Part shown: positions 1 to 7,005 of the stretch, one piece after another
Layout of the letters: each line of letters opens with the position of its first letter
Numbering within the stretch: position 1 is the first letter of the stretch
DNA from: Actinomycetes bacterium
GTDB taxonomy: Bacteria > Actinomycetota > Actinomycetes > Propionibacteriales > Propionibacteriaceae
Length of the DNA stretch: 8,722 nucleotides
NCBI GenBank assembly: GCA_023432725.1
Contig: JAEYUH010000278.1
Coordinates: 1 to 8,722, forward strand
Direction: 5' to 3'
The notes under the pieces: generated by a model
The model's database searches: none
The model's input: only the letters and a program-made list of their open reading frames with translations
What the model was told of the DNA's origin: nothing
Program-made: the position numbers and the translations under genes

Positions 1-21
1 GGCGGGGTGGGGCGCCGGGCC

Positions 22-33
22 TACACTGGCGGC
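22..33 (+). promoter_or_regulatory. Candidate -10 element for a leaderless dxr transcript
   Basis: TACACT at 22-27 fits the actinobacterial TAnnnT -10 consensus. Six bases later comes the GTG at 34, so the expected transcription start falls on or next to the first base of the dxr start codon. No Shine-Dalgarno sequence lies at a normal distance from that GTG. The proS start in this window has the same arrangement. The -35 region would fall at the window edge and cannot be judged. This is inferred from pattern and spacing only. Confidence 0.45.
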
Positions 34-1209
34 GTGCGAAGCGTGGTGATCCTCGGCAGTACGGGGTCCATCGGAACCCAGGCGGTCGAGGTGATCCTGG
101 CCCGGCCCGAGCAGTTCCGCGTGCTCGGCCTCTCCGCGGGCGGATCGTCGGTCGACCTGCTGGCCCAACAGGCCCGGCAACTGCGACCTCAGGTGGTCGC
201 GGTCAGCGACCCGGCCGCCGCCTCGGCGCTGCGTTCCCGGCTGGACGGCATCGAGGTCTGGGACGGCCCGGACGCCTCCACCCGGCTGGCCGGGCTGGGC
301 GCCGACGTCGTTCTCAATGCGATCACCGGTGCCGCCGGCCTTGAACCGACCTTGGCAACCCTGGCCTGCGGCAGCACCCTCGCGCTGGCGAACAAGGAGT
401 CGCTGGTGATCGGCGGCCGGCTGGTCACCGACGCCGCGGCCCCCGGCCAGATCGTCGCTGTCGACTCCGAGCACTCGGCCTTCGCGCAGGCGCTGCGCTG
501 CGGCAGGGCCGACGAGGTGCGCCGGCTCATCCTGACCGCCTCGGGCGGCCCGTTCCGCGGCCGCAGCCGCGCCGAACTGGCGGCCGTCACCCCCGCGCAG
601 GCGATGGCCCACCCCACCTGGGACATGGGCCGCGTCATCACCATCAACTCCGCGACTTTGGTCAACAAAGGGCTCGAACTGCTCGAGGCCGGCCTGCTCT
701 ACGGGGTGCCGCTGGAGGCCATCCAGGTAGTAGTCCACCCGCAGTCCGTGGTGCATTCGATGGTCGAGTTCCATGACGGGTCGACGATCGCCCAGTGCTC
801 GCCGCCCGACATGAAGCTCCCGATCGCCCTCGGCCTGGCCTGGCCCGACCGGGTGCCGGACGCCGCCGCCGCCTGCGACTGGACAGCGGCAACCGCCTGG
901 ACCTTCGAGCCGCTGGACGACGAGGCCTTTCCCGCCGTCGAGCTCGCCCGGCGGGTAGGGCTGGCCGGCGGGGTCGCGCCGGCCGTCTACAACGCCGCCA
1001 ACGAGGTGAGCGTCGACGCGTTCTGCGCCGGGCAGCTGGGGTTCACCCAGATCGTGGACGTCGTCACGCACTGCGTCGACCGACTGCAGGGCGCCGGCGG
1101 CACCGGCTTCGGCGAGCTGTCCCTGGTCGGGGTGCTCGCTGCCGATGCCTGGGCGAGGGAGCGTGCGGCAGAGCGGATCGCCGAACTGGAGAACACATGG
1201 ACATCCTGA
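34..1209 (+). CDS. dxr: 1-deoxy-D-xylulose 5-phosphate reductoisomerase (MEP pathway)
   Basis: Cytosolic enzyme that isomerises and reduces 1-deoxy-D-xylulose 5-phosphate to 2-C-methyl-D-erythritol 4-phosphate with NADPH and a divalent metal; it is the fosmidomycin target. With the GTG at 34 the protein is 391 residues, normal for the family, and begins MRSVVILGSTGSIG, which places the NADPH-binding GSTGSIG at residues 8-14 as in known Dxr proteins. The metal-ligand motif DSE is at 144-146 and NKGLE, carrying the third acidic ligand, ends at Glu215. The SGGPF and HPQSVVHS active-site loops are present. An in-frame GTG at 7 would add nine unconserved residues, and the -10 box at 22-27 would lie inside that longer gene, so 34 is preferred. 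The 3' end overlaps the protease gene by 13 bases, indicating one operon. No damage is seen. Confidence 0.96.
   Translation: MRSVVILGSTGSIGTQAVEVILARPEQFRVLGLSAGGSSVDLLAQQARQLRPQVVAVSDPAAASALRSRLDGIEVWDGPDASTRLAGLGADVVLNAITGAAGLEPTLATLACGSTLALANKESLVIGGRLVTDAAAPGQIVAVDSEHSAFAQALRCGRADEVRRLILTASGGPFRGRSRAELAAVTPAQAMAHPTWDMGRVITINSATLVNKGLELLEAGLLYGVPLEAIQVVVHPQSVVHSMVEFHDGSTIAQCSPPDMKLPIALGLAWPDRVPDAAAACDWTAATAWTFEPLDDEAFPAVELARRVGLAGGVAPAVYNAANEVSVDAFCAGQLGFTQIVDVVTHCVDRLQGAGGTGFGELSLVGVLAADAWARERAAERIAELENTWTS
1188..1191 (+). promoter_or_regulatory. Ribosome binding site inside the dxr 3' end
   Basis: GGAG at 1188-1191 lies five bases before the ATG at 1197. It fixes the start of the site-2 protease within the last codons of dxr and suggests translational coupling of the two genes. 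Confidence 0.6.
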
Positions 1210-2489
1210 CCACCATCGGCTTCGGCATCATCTTCTTCGCCCTGATCATGGTGTCGGTGGCCCTCCACGAGGTGGGTCACATGGTGCCGGCGAAGCGGTT
1301 CGGCGTCCGGGTTCCTCAGTACATGGTCGGCTTCGGCCCCACCTTGTGGTCCACCCGGCGCGGTGAGACCGAGTACGGCGTCAAGGCCTTCCCGCTGGGC
1401 GGCTACGTCCGCCTGCTCGGCATGTACCCGCCCGGTTCGCCGCGGCAGGGCAAGCCGGGCCGGGTCGCCGAACTGGCGGACGCGGCCCGCGACCAGGAGT
1501 GGTCGCAGATCACCCCCACCGATGTCGCCGACAACCGGCTCTTCTACCAGAAGAAGACCTGGCAGAAGCTGGTGGTGATGTTCGGCGGGCCGTTCATGAA
1601 CATCCTGATCGCGTTCCTGCTGTTCTGGGGCATCACAGGCTGGTACGGCGTCCCGAGGGCCCAGACCACCATCGCCTACGTGCAGCAGTGCGTGATCCCC
1701 GCCGACGCCGGGCGCACCACCTGCGAACCCGGTGACCCGGCCACCCCCGCGGCCCAGGCCGGCTTGCAGGCCGGGGACAAGGTGGTGACGTTCAACGGAA
1801 CGCAGATCACCAGCTACGACCAGCTCAGCGGGCTGATCCGCGCGAACCTCGACGGTGAGGCGAGGATCGTGGTGGTCAGGGACGGCGCGACCCTCGAACT
1901 GCCGCCGGTCCACACCCTCGTGACCGGGGTGCGCGACAACTGGGATCCCTCCCGGGTGATCCCGGCCGGCTGGCTCGGGGTGTCGCCCGAACAGGTGCTG
2001 GTCACCGGCGGCCCCGGCGAGGTGATCGCCGACATGGCGACCATGACCGGCCAGAGCGTGGTGGCGCTGGTGCAGTTCCCCGTGAAGGTGTGGAACGTGG
2101 TGGCCGACATGGTGACGGGGCGGCCGCGGGACGTCTACGGCCCGATCAGCATTCTCGGCGCGAGCCAGGTGGCAGGCCAGGTGATCGCCCAGGAGGGCCT
2201 GAGCTGGCAGGTCAAGGCGGTCACCTTCGCCTCGCTGCTGGCCTCGATCAACCTCTTCCTCGCAGTGTTCAACCTCGTCCCGCTGCCACCCCTGGACGGC
2301 GGCCACATGCTGGGCGCGGCGTGGGAGTGGCTGCGCCGCAAGGGCGCCCGGCTGCTGCGCCGTCCCGACCCGGGGCCCTTCGACACCGCCAAGCTGCTCC
2401 CTGTCGCCTACGGCGTGGCGGGCCTGCTGCTGGTCAGCGGCGTCGTGCTGATCCTTGCCGACATCATCAGCGCGCTGGAGCTGTTCTGA
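1197..2489 (+). CDS. rip1: Site-2 intramembrane zinc metalloprotease (Rip1/RseP family)
   Basis: Membrane-embedded M50-family protease of 430 residues that by family precedent cleaves membrane-bound anti-sigma factors in regulated intramembrane proteolysis. The first membrane segment (about 4-24) leads into the zinc motif HEVGH at 24-28. The second catalytic motif NLVPLPPLDGG is at 359-369, with Asp367 as the third zinc ligand. A second membrane helix is at about 125-145, following FGGPFMN at 129-135, and a last helix is at about 402-424. One extracytoplasmic PDZ domain lies roughly at 150-245, with AAQAGLQAGD at 185-194. Cys165 and Cys176 flank a short loop before the PDZ core; as I recall, mycobacterial Rip1 has a similar pair. 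The start is set by GGAG and the overlap with dxr. The stop overlaps the convergent regulator gene by 23 bases. The substrate cannot be read from this window; RseP is the E. coli counterpart. Confidence 0.94.
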   Translation: MDILTTIGFGIIFFALIMVSVALHEVGHMVPAKRFGVRVPQYMVGFGPTLWSTRRGETEYGVKAFPLGGYVRLLGMYPPGSPRQGKPGRVAELADAARDQEWSQITPTDVADNRLFYQKKTWQKLVVMFGGPFMNILIAFLLFWGITGWYGVPRAQTTIAYVQQCVIPADAGRTTCEPGDPATPAAQAGLQAGDKVVTFNGTQITSYDQLSGLIRANLDGEARIVVVRDGATLELPPVHTLVTGVRDNWDPSRVIPAGWLGVSPEQVLVTGGPGEVIADMATMTGQSVVALVQFPVKVWNVVADMVTGRPRDVYGPISILGASQVAGQVIAQEGLSWQVKAVTFASLLASINLFLAVFNLVPLPPLDGGHMLGAAWEWLRRKGARLLRRPDPGPFDTAKLLPVAYGVAGLLLVSGVVLILADIISALELF

Positions 2490-3858
2490 CGGCGGCGGCG
2501 AGCCTCGTCACCGCCTCCTCCACCAACCGGTCGGGGAGGTTGCCGTAGCCGAGCACCAGGCCCGGACGGCCGGGGTCGGCGGTGGTCCGGCAACTGTCGA
2601 GGTCCATCACCGCCACGCCCTGCCGGCCGGCCAGTTCGACCACCCGTGCCGGTTCCACGCCCGATGGCAGCGCGACCACCAGGTGCAGCCCGGCCGCGAC
2701 GCCCGAGACCCGGCACTGGGGCAGCCGGTCCTCCAGCGCGGCCACCAGCATGTCCCTGCGGGAGTGGTAGGCACGGCGCAGCAGCCGCAGCTGACGGGCG
2801 TAGCCGCCGCTGTCCAGGAAGTCGGCCAGGGCCAGCTGGTCGAGCAGCGAGGCCTCGCCGGCCAGGCCCCGCACCGGCTCGGTCCACTCCCGCGGGGTCA
2901 CCACCCAGCCCAGCCGAAGCGCCGGCGCCAGGGTCTTCGACACCGAACCGACCAGGGCGACCCGGTCCGGGGAGAGCCCCTGCAGGGTGCCGACCGGACG
3001 CCGGTCGTACCGGAACTCGGCGTCGTAGTCATCCTCGACCAGCAGCCCGTCCGCAGACCTCGCCCAGTCGACCGCTGCCGTTCGCCGGTGCGGGGCGAGC
3101 ACGGCCCCGGTCGGGAACTGGTGGGCGGGGGTGACCAGCGCGGCCCGCACCGACGTGGTGGCCAGCTGCCCGGTGAGCATCCCGGCACCGTCCACGCCGA
3201 TCGGCACGGGGGTGATCCCCGCACCCGCGATCCGGACGCGCAGCCGCGTCCAGCCCGGGTCCTCCACGGCGAGCTCGCGGTGACCGGCGGCCACCAGTGC
3301 CCCTGCGACCGCGGCTGCCCCGTCGCGGATCCCGGTGGTGATGGTGACCTGGGCCGGGTCGACCACCGCGCCGCGCACCCTGGCCAGGTAGCCGGCCACC
3401 GCCGTCCGGAGCCGGGGGTGCCCGCCGGGGGGCGGGTAGCCGAGATCCTGCAACGACGCGGTGGCGAGGGCGGCGCGCGAGGCCCGTGCCCAGGCAGCCC
3501 GGGGGAAGGCCCGCAGGTCGGGCAGGCCGGGGGAGAGGTCGAGCCGGGGGGCGGGCGCGAGGACGGCGACCGGCTGGGCGGTGCCGGCCGCAGCGGCCGA
3601 GTGGCGCACCCGGGTGCCCGAGCCGACCCTGGACTCCAGGTACCCCTCGGCTACGAGTTGGTCGTAGGCCTGGGTGACGGCCCAGCGCGAGCAGCCGAGG
3701 TCGGCGGCCAGTTCCCGGGTGGGCGGCAGGACCGTGCCTTCGGTGAGCAGACCGGCCCTGATCGACTCCCGGACGGCGGTCGCGATCCGGACGTGGAGCG
3801 GCCCGTCGCCGTCCAGATTGGACTGGATTATCTGCACCCGATTGGACCTTCCTGCCAT
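2467..3858 (-). CDS. MocR/PdxR-type transcriptional regulator (GntR HTH plus aminotransferase-like domain)
   Basis: 463-residue chimeric regulator. Residues about 18-85 form a GntR winged helix: LPPTRELAADLGCSR at 44-58 followed by AYDQLVAEGYL and GSGTRV at 79-84. Residues about 110-450 resemble a fold-type I aminotransferase, with GYPPPGGHPRLR near 140, EDPGW near 199, EDDYDAEFRYD at 275-285 and GSVSKTLAPALRLGW at 304-318, in which Lys308 is the expected PLP-binding lysine. Members such as PdxR and GabR sense PLP or PLP-ligand adducts and usually control a neighbouring gene, so the divergent aldo/keto reductase is the likely target; this is inference. The ATG at 3858 has no Shine-Dalgarno sequence. 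An in-frame GTG at codon 8 (3837-3835) has AGGAAGG nine bases upstream and may be the true start, giving 456 residues. The 3' end overlaps the protease gene tail to tail. The effector is unknown. Confidence 0.9.
   Translation of the reverse strand: MAGRSNRVQIIQSNLDGDGPLHVRIATAVRESIRAGLLTEGTVLPPTRELAADLGCSRWAVTQAYDQLVAEGYLESRVGSGTRVRHSAAAAGTAQPVAVLAPAPRLDLSPGLPDLRAFPRAAWARASRAALATASLQDLGYPPPGGHPRLRTAVAGYLARVRGAVVDPAQVTITTGIRDGAAAVAGALVAAGHRELAVEDPGWTRLRVRIAGAGITPVPIGVDGAGMLTGQLATTSVRAALVTPAHQFPTGAVLAPHRRTAAVDWARSADGLLVEDDYDAEFRYDRRPVGTLQGLSPDRVALVGSVSKTLAPALRLGWVVTPREWTEPVRGLAGEASLLDQLALADFLDSGGYARQLRLLRRAYHSRRDMLVAALEDRLPQCRVSGVAAGLHLVVALPSGVEPARVVELAGRQGVAVMDLDSCRTTADPGRPGLVLGYGNLPDRLVEEAVTRLAAAVRTAPAR
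3811..3848. promoter_or_regulatory. Candidate operator: repeated GATTGGAC motifs between regulator and aldo/keto reductase
   Basis: GATTGGAC occurs at 3816-3823 and again at 3840-3847, in the same direction 24 bases apart. The first copy is also half of the inverted repeat GTCCA-GAT-TGGAC at 3811-3823. Both copies lie within the first codons of the regulator gene as annotated and 36-68 bases upstream of the aldo/keto reductase start, a reasonable operator position. MocR regulators are known to use direct repeats. The match could also be chance within coding sequence, since it encodes a repeated Ser-Asn pair. Confidence 0.3.
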
Positions 3859-3870
3859 ACCAAAATCTCG

Positions 3871-3875
3871 GGAGG
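3871..3875 (+). promoter_or_regulatory. Strong ribosome binding site of the aldo/keto reductase
   Basis: GGAGG lies eight bases before the ATG at 3884. It is the best Shine-Dalgarno match in the window and fixes that start. It sits in the 25-base gap between the two divergent ATG codons, so the promoter for this gene must lie within, or overlap, the start of the regulator gene. Confidence 0.7.
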
Positions 3876-3883
3876 ATCATCTC

Positions 3884-4894
3884 ATGACATTGACGGTGAC
3901 TTCTCTGCTCAACCGCCCGCTCGGCGCCTCGGGGATCGAGGTGTCCCCGATCGGCCTCGGTTGTTGGGCCATCGGCGGCCACTTCCTGCTGGACGGCCGC
4001 CCCGACTCCTACGGCGCCGTCGACGACACCGAGTCGATCCGGGCGATCCGCGGGGCGATCGCTGCCGGCGTCACCCTCATCGACACCGCGGACGCCTACG
4101 GCACCGGCCACAGCGAGGAGGTGGTGGGGCGCGCCGTGGCGGGACGCCGCGACCAGGTGGTGCTGGCCACCAAGTTCGGGTACGTGATCGACCCCAAGGC
4201 CAGGGAGATCACCGGTACGGACGCCTCGGGCAGCTACGCCCGCCGGGCGCTGACCGCGTCGCTGCGACGGCTGCGAACCGACTACATCGACCTCTACCAG
4301 CTGCACCTGGGCGACGCGACCATCCCGCAGGCGGAGCAGGTCTTCGCCACCCTCGAGGAGTTGCGCCAGGAGGGGCTGATCCGTGCCTACGGCTGGAGCA
4401 CCTGGGCGGCGGACGCGCTGCGGCAGGTGGTCGCCCACCGGGGGCTGGCCAGCGTCCAGCACGAACTCAACGTGCTCGTCGACCAGCCCGAGCTGCGCAC
4501 CGTGGCAGCCGAAGCGGGGATCGCGACGATCGCCAACATGCCGCTGGCGATGGGCCTGCTCAGCGGCCGGTACGGCGCGGACGCCCGGATGCCGACTGAC
4601 GAGGTCAGGGGCAGCGGCCACGACTGGGTGCGGTACTTCACCGACGGCAGGCCGCGTCCGGACTTCCTGGCCGCTCTCGCCGCGGTCCGCGAGATCCTCA
4701 CCGGTGGTGGCCGCAGCCTGGTGCAGGGCGCGCTGGCGTGGGTGCTCGCCCAGGGGCCGATGACGGTTGCGATCCCTGGCTTCAAGTCACCGCGGCAGGC
4801 GCTGGAGAACGCCGGCACCCTCGACCGGCCACCGCTGACCGCAGCCGAGCTCGCCGAGATCGACGTCCTGCTCGGACGCGCGGCGTCGGGATAG
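3884..4894 (+). CDS. Aldo/keto reductase
   Basis: 336-residue cytosolic NAD(P)H-dependent oxidoreductase of the aldo/keto reductase (beta/alpha)8-barrel family, interconverting a carbonyl and an alcohol on an unknown substrate. The N-terminal [19 protein letters not shown] (14-32) is typical of the family. The catalytic tetrad is visible: Asp67 and Tyr72 in IDTADAYG, Lys97 in LATKFGY, and His141 in DLYQLHLGD. The C-terminal cofactor-binding stretch is [17 protein letters not shown]. The length and all core motifs look intact. The start is set by GGAGG eight bases upstream. The gene is divergent from the MocR-type regulator and followed by an 85-base gap before ispG. Because the regulator senses B6-type ligands in known cases, and some aldo/keto reductases (yeast Plr1, E. 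coli PdxI) reduce pyridoxal, a role in vitamin B6 metabolism is one possibility. The sequence alone does not establish it. Confidence 0.92.
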   Translation: MTLTVTSLLNRPLGASGIEVSPIGLGCWAIGGHFLLDGRPDSYGAVDDTESIRAIRGAIAAGVTLIDTADAYGTGHSEEVVGRAVAGRRDQVVLATKFGYVIDPKAREITGTDASGSYARRALTASLRRLRTDYIDLYQLHLGDATIPQAEQVFATLEELRQEGLIRAYGWSTWAADALRQVVAHRGLASVQHELNVLVDQPELRTVAAEAGIATIANMPLAMGLLSGRYGADARMPTDEVRGSGHDWVRYFTDGRPRPDFLAALAAVREILTGGGRSLVQGALAWVLAQGPMTVAIPGFKSPRQALENAGTLDRPPLTAAELAEIDVLLGRAASG

Positions 4895-4914
4895 GTGCCA
4901 CTGGCGCGGATGGG

Positions 4915-4976
4915 TAGGCTGGCGAACGGATCATCCCGCACGCCGGCCAGGCGCCGCGGGCGCTACGAATGAGGAG
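4915..4976 (+). promoter_or_regulatory. Candidate ispG promoter, leader hairpin and ribosome binding site
   Basis: TAGGCT at 4915-4920 matches the actinobacterial -10 pattern TAnnnT; no good -35 is visible 16-18 bases upstream. The implied start near 4927 gives a leader of about 53 bases. Within it, GCGCC-GCG-GGCGC at 4951-4963 can form a perfect 5-bp hairpin with a 3-base loop. GAGGAG at 4971-4976 is the ribosome binding site, three bases before the ATG at 4980, which is slightly close. A promoter here is expected because the minus-strand regulator upstream separates ispG from dxr-rip1. Confidence 0.4.
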
Positions 4977-4979
4977 TCC

Positions 4980-6128
4980 ATGGCGATCAACCTCGGGATG
5001 CCGGCCGTTCCCCCGCCCGTCCTCGCCGTCCGGCGACCCACCCGGCAGATCAAGGTCGGCAAGGTCCTGGTCGGGGGCGGAGCGCCGATCTCCGTGCAGT
5101 CGATGACCACCACCAAGACCACTGACATCAACGGCACCCTGCAGCAGATCGCCGAGCTCACCGCCACCGGCTGCGACATCGTGCGGGTCGCGGTCCCCAG
5201 CCAGGACGATGCCGACGTCCTCCACATCATCGCGAAGAAGTCGCAGATCCCCGTGATCGCCGACATCCACTTCCAGCCCAAGTACGTCTACTCCGCGATC
5301 GACGCTGGCTGCGCCGCCGTTCGGGTGAACCCCGGCAACATCCGCGCCTTCGACGACCAGGTCAAGCAGATCGCGCGCGCCGCAGCCGATGCCGGGGTGT
5401 CGATCCGGATCGGTGTCAACGCGGGCTCGCTCGACAAGCGGCTGCTCGCCAAGTACGGCTCGCCCACCCCCGAGGCGCTGGTGGAGTCGGCGCTGTGGGA
5501 GGCGAGCCTGTTCGAGGAGCATGATTTCCGCGACTTCAAGATCTCGGTCAAGCACCACGACCCGGTGGTCATGGTGCGCGCCTACGAGATGCTGTCGGAG
5601 GCCTGCGACTACCCGCTCCACCTCGGCGTCACCGAGGCCGGACCCGCCTTCCAGGGCACCATCAAGAGCTCTGTCGCCTTCGGCGCGCTGCTGGCCAAGG
5701 GCATCGGCGACACCATCAGGGTGTCGCTGTCGGCCCCGCCCGCCGAGGAGGTCAAGGTCGGCATCAAGATCCTGGAGTCGCTCAACCTGCGGCCCCGCCA
5801 CCTCGAGATCGTCTCCTGCCCGTCGTGTGGACGGGCCCAGGTCGACGTCTACAAGCTCGCCGAGGAGGTCACCGCCGGGCTGGAGGGCATGGAGGTGCCG
5901 CTGCGGGTCGCGGTGATGGGCTGCGTGGTCAACGGCCCCGGCGAGGCCCGCGAGGCCGACCTCGGGGTCGCGTCCGGGAACGGCAAGGGCCAGATCTTCG
6001 TCAGGGGCGAGGTGATCCGCACCGTGCCGGAGTCCGAGATCGTGCAGACCCTGATCGCCGAGGCCAACCGCCTCGCCGCCGAGGCCCCGGTCGGCGAGTC
6101 CGGCCCCGTCCAGGTCAGCGTGGGGTGA
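4980..6128 (+). CDS. ispG: 4-hydroxy-3-methylbut-2-enyl diphosphate synthase (MEP pathway)
   Basis: Iron-sulfur enzyme (GcpE) that reductively converts 2-C-methyl-D-erythritol 2,4-cyclodiphosphate to HMBPP, the penultimate step to IPP/DMAPP, using low-potential electrons from ferredoxin or flavodoxin. The protein has 382 residues, the usual size of the bacterial two-domain form. The N-terminal TIM-barrel part carries [12 protein letters not shown] (about 38-49) and VNPGN; the central part carries HLGVTEAG. The C-terminal part has the [4Fe-4S] cysteines Cys280 and Cys283 in CPSCGRAQ and Cys315 in CVVNGPGEA, with the conserved Glu322. It resembles the M. tuberculosis GcpE sequence throughout, including the N-terminal NLGMP stretch, which supports the ATG at 4980. 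The GNAT gene follows after three bases, suggesting co-transcription. dxr, an earlier step of the same pathway, lies about 3.8 kb upstream beyond the inserted regulator/reductase pair. Confidence 0.97.
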   Translation: MAINLGMPAVPPPVLAVRRPTRQIKVGKVLVGGGAPISVQSMTTTKTTDINGTLQQIAELTATGCDIVRVAVPSQDDADVLHIIAKKSQIPVIADIHFQPKYVYSAIDAGCAAVRVNPGNIRAFDDQVKQIARAAADAGVSIRIGVNAGSLDKRLLAKYGSPTPEALVESALWEASLFEEHDFRDFKISVKHHDPVVMVRAYEMLSEACDYPLHLGVTEAGPAFQGTIKSSVAFGALLAKGIGDTIRVSLSAPPAEEVKVGIKILESLNLRPRHLEIVSCPSCGRAQVDVYKLAEEVTAGLEGMEVPLRVAVMGCVVNGPGEAREADLGVASGNGKGQIFVRGEVIRTVPESEIVQTLIAEANRLAAEAPVGESGPVQVSVG

Positions 6129-6131
6129 CCC

Positions 6132-6962
6132 GTGCCGGCCCGGATCCTCACCGCGGCGGATGCACCGCTGGTGAGGGAGCTGGTGGCCGCTGACCCGGTC
6201 GGCAACGTGTTCGTCGGCTCGCGGGTCGACGCAGGGGTGCTCAACCCGACCAGCGCGGGCGTGCTGTGGGGCTGGCCGGCCGACCGGCCGACGGCGCTGC
6301 TCCACGTCGGGGCGAACATGGTGCCGGTGGCCACCGATCTGAGTGCCATTCCCGCCTTCGTCGAGGCAGCCGGACGCCGCCGTACCTGCCAGTCCATCGT
6401 CGGGCCGAGCTGGCTGGCCTGGCCGCTGTGGCAGGCGCTGGCAGCCCGATGGGGCACCGTCTATCAGGCGGTGCGCGAGGTACGCAGGCACCAGCCGGTG
6501 ATGGCGATCTCGGGTCCGCCGATCGGGGCGATCGACCACCGCGTCCGACCGATCACGGCGGCCGAGTTCTCGTCCTACCTGCAGGCCTCGGTGGCCATGT
6601 ACACCGAAGAGGTGGGCAGCGACCCGCTCGCCCAGGGAGCGGGCGCGGGCTACCGCAACTACTGCCGCTGGCTGGTGGACTCCGGTCGCGCTTTCGGCAT
6701 CGTCGAGGACGGGCGGGTGATCTTCAAGAGCGACATCGGCGCCGCCAGCAGCAGCGTCGCCCAGATCCAGGGGGTCTGGCTCGACCCCGAACTGCGCGGG
6801 CGCGGGTTGTCGGCCCCCGCGATGGCCGCGGTCACCGAGTACGTGCTGGCCGAGTTCCGCACCGCCTGCCTGTACGTCAATGACTTCAACACCCGGGCTA
6901 TCCGCTGCTACGAGCGGGTCGGCTACCAGCAGGTGGGGGAGTTCGCCACCATCTTGTTCTGA
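6132..6962 (+). CDS. GNAT-family N-acetyltransferase with N-terminal DUF4081-like domain
   Basis: 276-residue protein, probably cytosolic, that by family would transfer an acyl group from acetyl-CoA to an amine; the substrate is unknown. The C-terminal half is a GNAT fold: motif A is [20 protein letters not shown] (212-231), whose LRGRGLS loop binds the CoA pyrophosphate. [19 protein letters not shown] (247-265) is the typical GNAT C-terminal motif. The N-terminal half (about 5-115) matches the DUF4081-type region found in actinobacterial proteins such as Rv2867c, which also sits directly after gcpE in M. tuberculosis. The GTG at 6132 begins three bases after the ispG stop, with GGGGTGA just upstream as a weak ribosome binding site. 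Position and conserved linkage suggest co-expression with ispG, but no functional link to isoprenoid synthesis is established. The gene appears intact. Confidence 0.88.
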   Translation: MPARILTAADAPLVRELVAADPVGNVFVGSRVDAGVLNPTSAGVLWGWPADRPTALLHVGANMVPVATDLSAIPAFVEAAGRRRTCQSIVGPSWLAWPLWQALAARWGTVYQAVREVRRHQPVMAISGPPIGAIDHRVRPITAAEFSSYLQASVAMYTEEVGSDPLAQGAGAGYRNYCRWLVDSGRAFGIVEDGRVIFKSDIGAASSSVAQIQGVWLDPELRGRGLSAPAMAAVTEYVLAEFRTACLYVNDFNTRAIRCYERVGYQQVGEFATILF

Positions 6963-6968
6963 GCCTCG

Positions 6969-7004
6969 CGGACGGTCGCCGCCGAGGACGGCGGGAAGCG
7001 TCCG
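6969..7004. terminator. Compound hairpin between convergent genes, candidate bidirectional terminator
   Basis: The 43-base gap between the GNAT stop (ends 6962) and the YbaK-like stop (begins 7006) is almost filled by one imperfect hairpin. The outer arms CGGACG (6969-6974) and CGTCCG (6999-7004) pair perfectly. Inside, t6976-c6977 and CCGCC (6979-6983) pair with GGCGG (6990-6994) and g6995-a6996, allowing one bulge and a small internal loop, around a six-base loop. No U tract follows on either strand, as is common for actinobacterial terminator-like stems. Function is inferred. Confidence 0.5.
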
Positions 7005-7005
7005 G

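Noticed and set aside
7..33. Dxr start at GTG 7
   Set aside because: It adds nine residues not seen in the family, where the NADPH motif normally lies about eight residues from the start, and it would place the likely -10 box inside the gene.
1425..1545. Apparently long cytoplasmic loop in the protease (about residues 77-115)
   Set aside because: As recalled, Streptomyces and other actinobacterial homologues have a similar extended loop, so it is not evidence of an insertion or novel domain.
987..2306. Long open frame on the minus strand opposite dxr and the protease
   Set aside because: It lies wholly over two clear genes, has low-complexity Arg/Gly/His/Asp-rich composition and no recognisable domain. 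It is a typical shadow frame in very GC-rich DNA.
3857..3862. ATACCA, resembling a half-site of the B. subtilis GabR operator
   Set aside because: Only one copy at this spot and no second copy at the required spacing. A six-base match is expected by chance.
2455..4599. 714-codon plus-strand open frame across the regulator and reductase
   Set aside because: Its translation is Arg/Pro/Gly-rich without motifs, while the other frames give clear MocR and aldo/keto reductase proteins over the same bases.
4782..6539. 585-codon minus-strand open frame opposite ispG and the GNAT gene
   Set aside because: Shadow of conserved genes on the other strand; no domain, biased composition.
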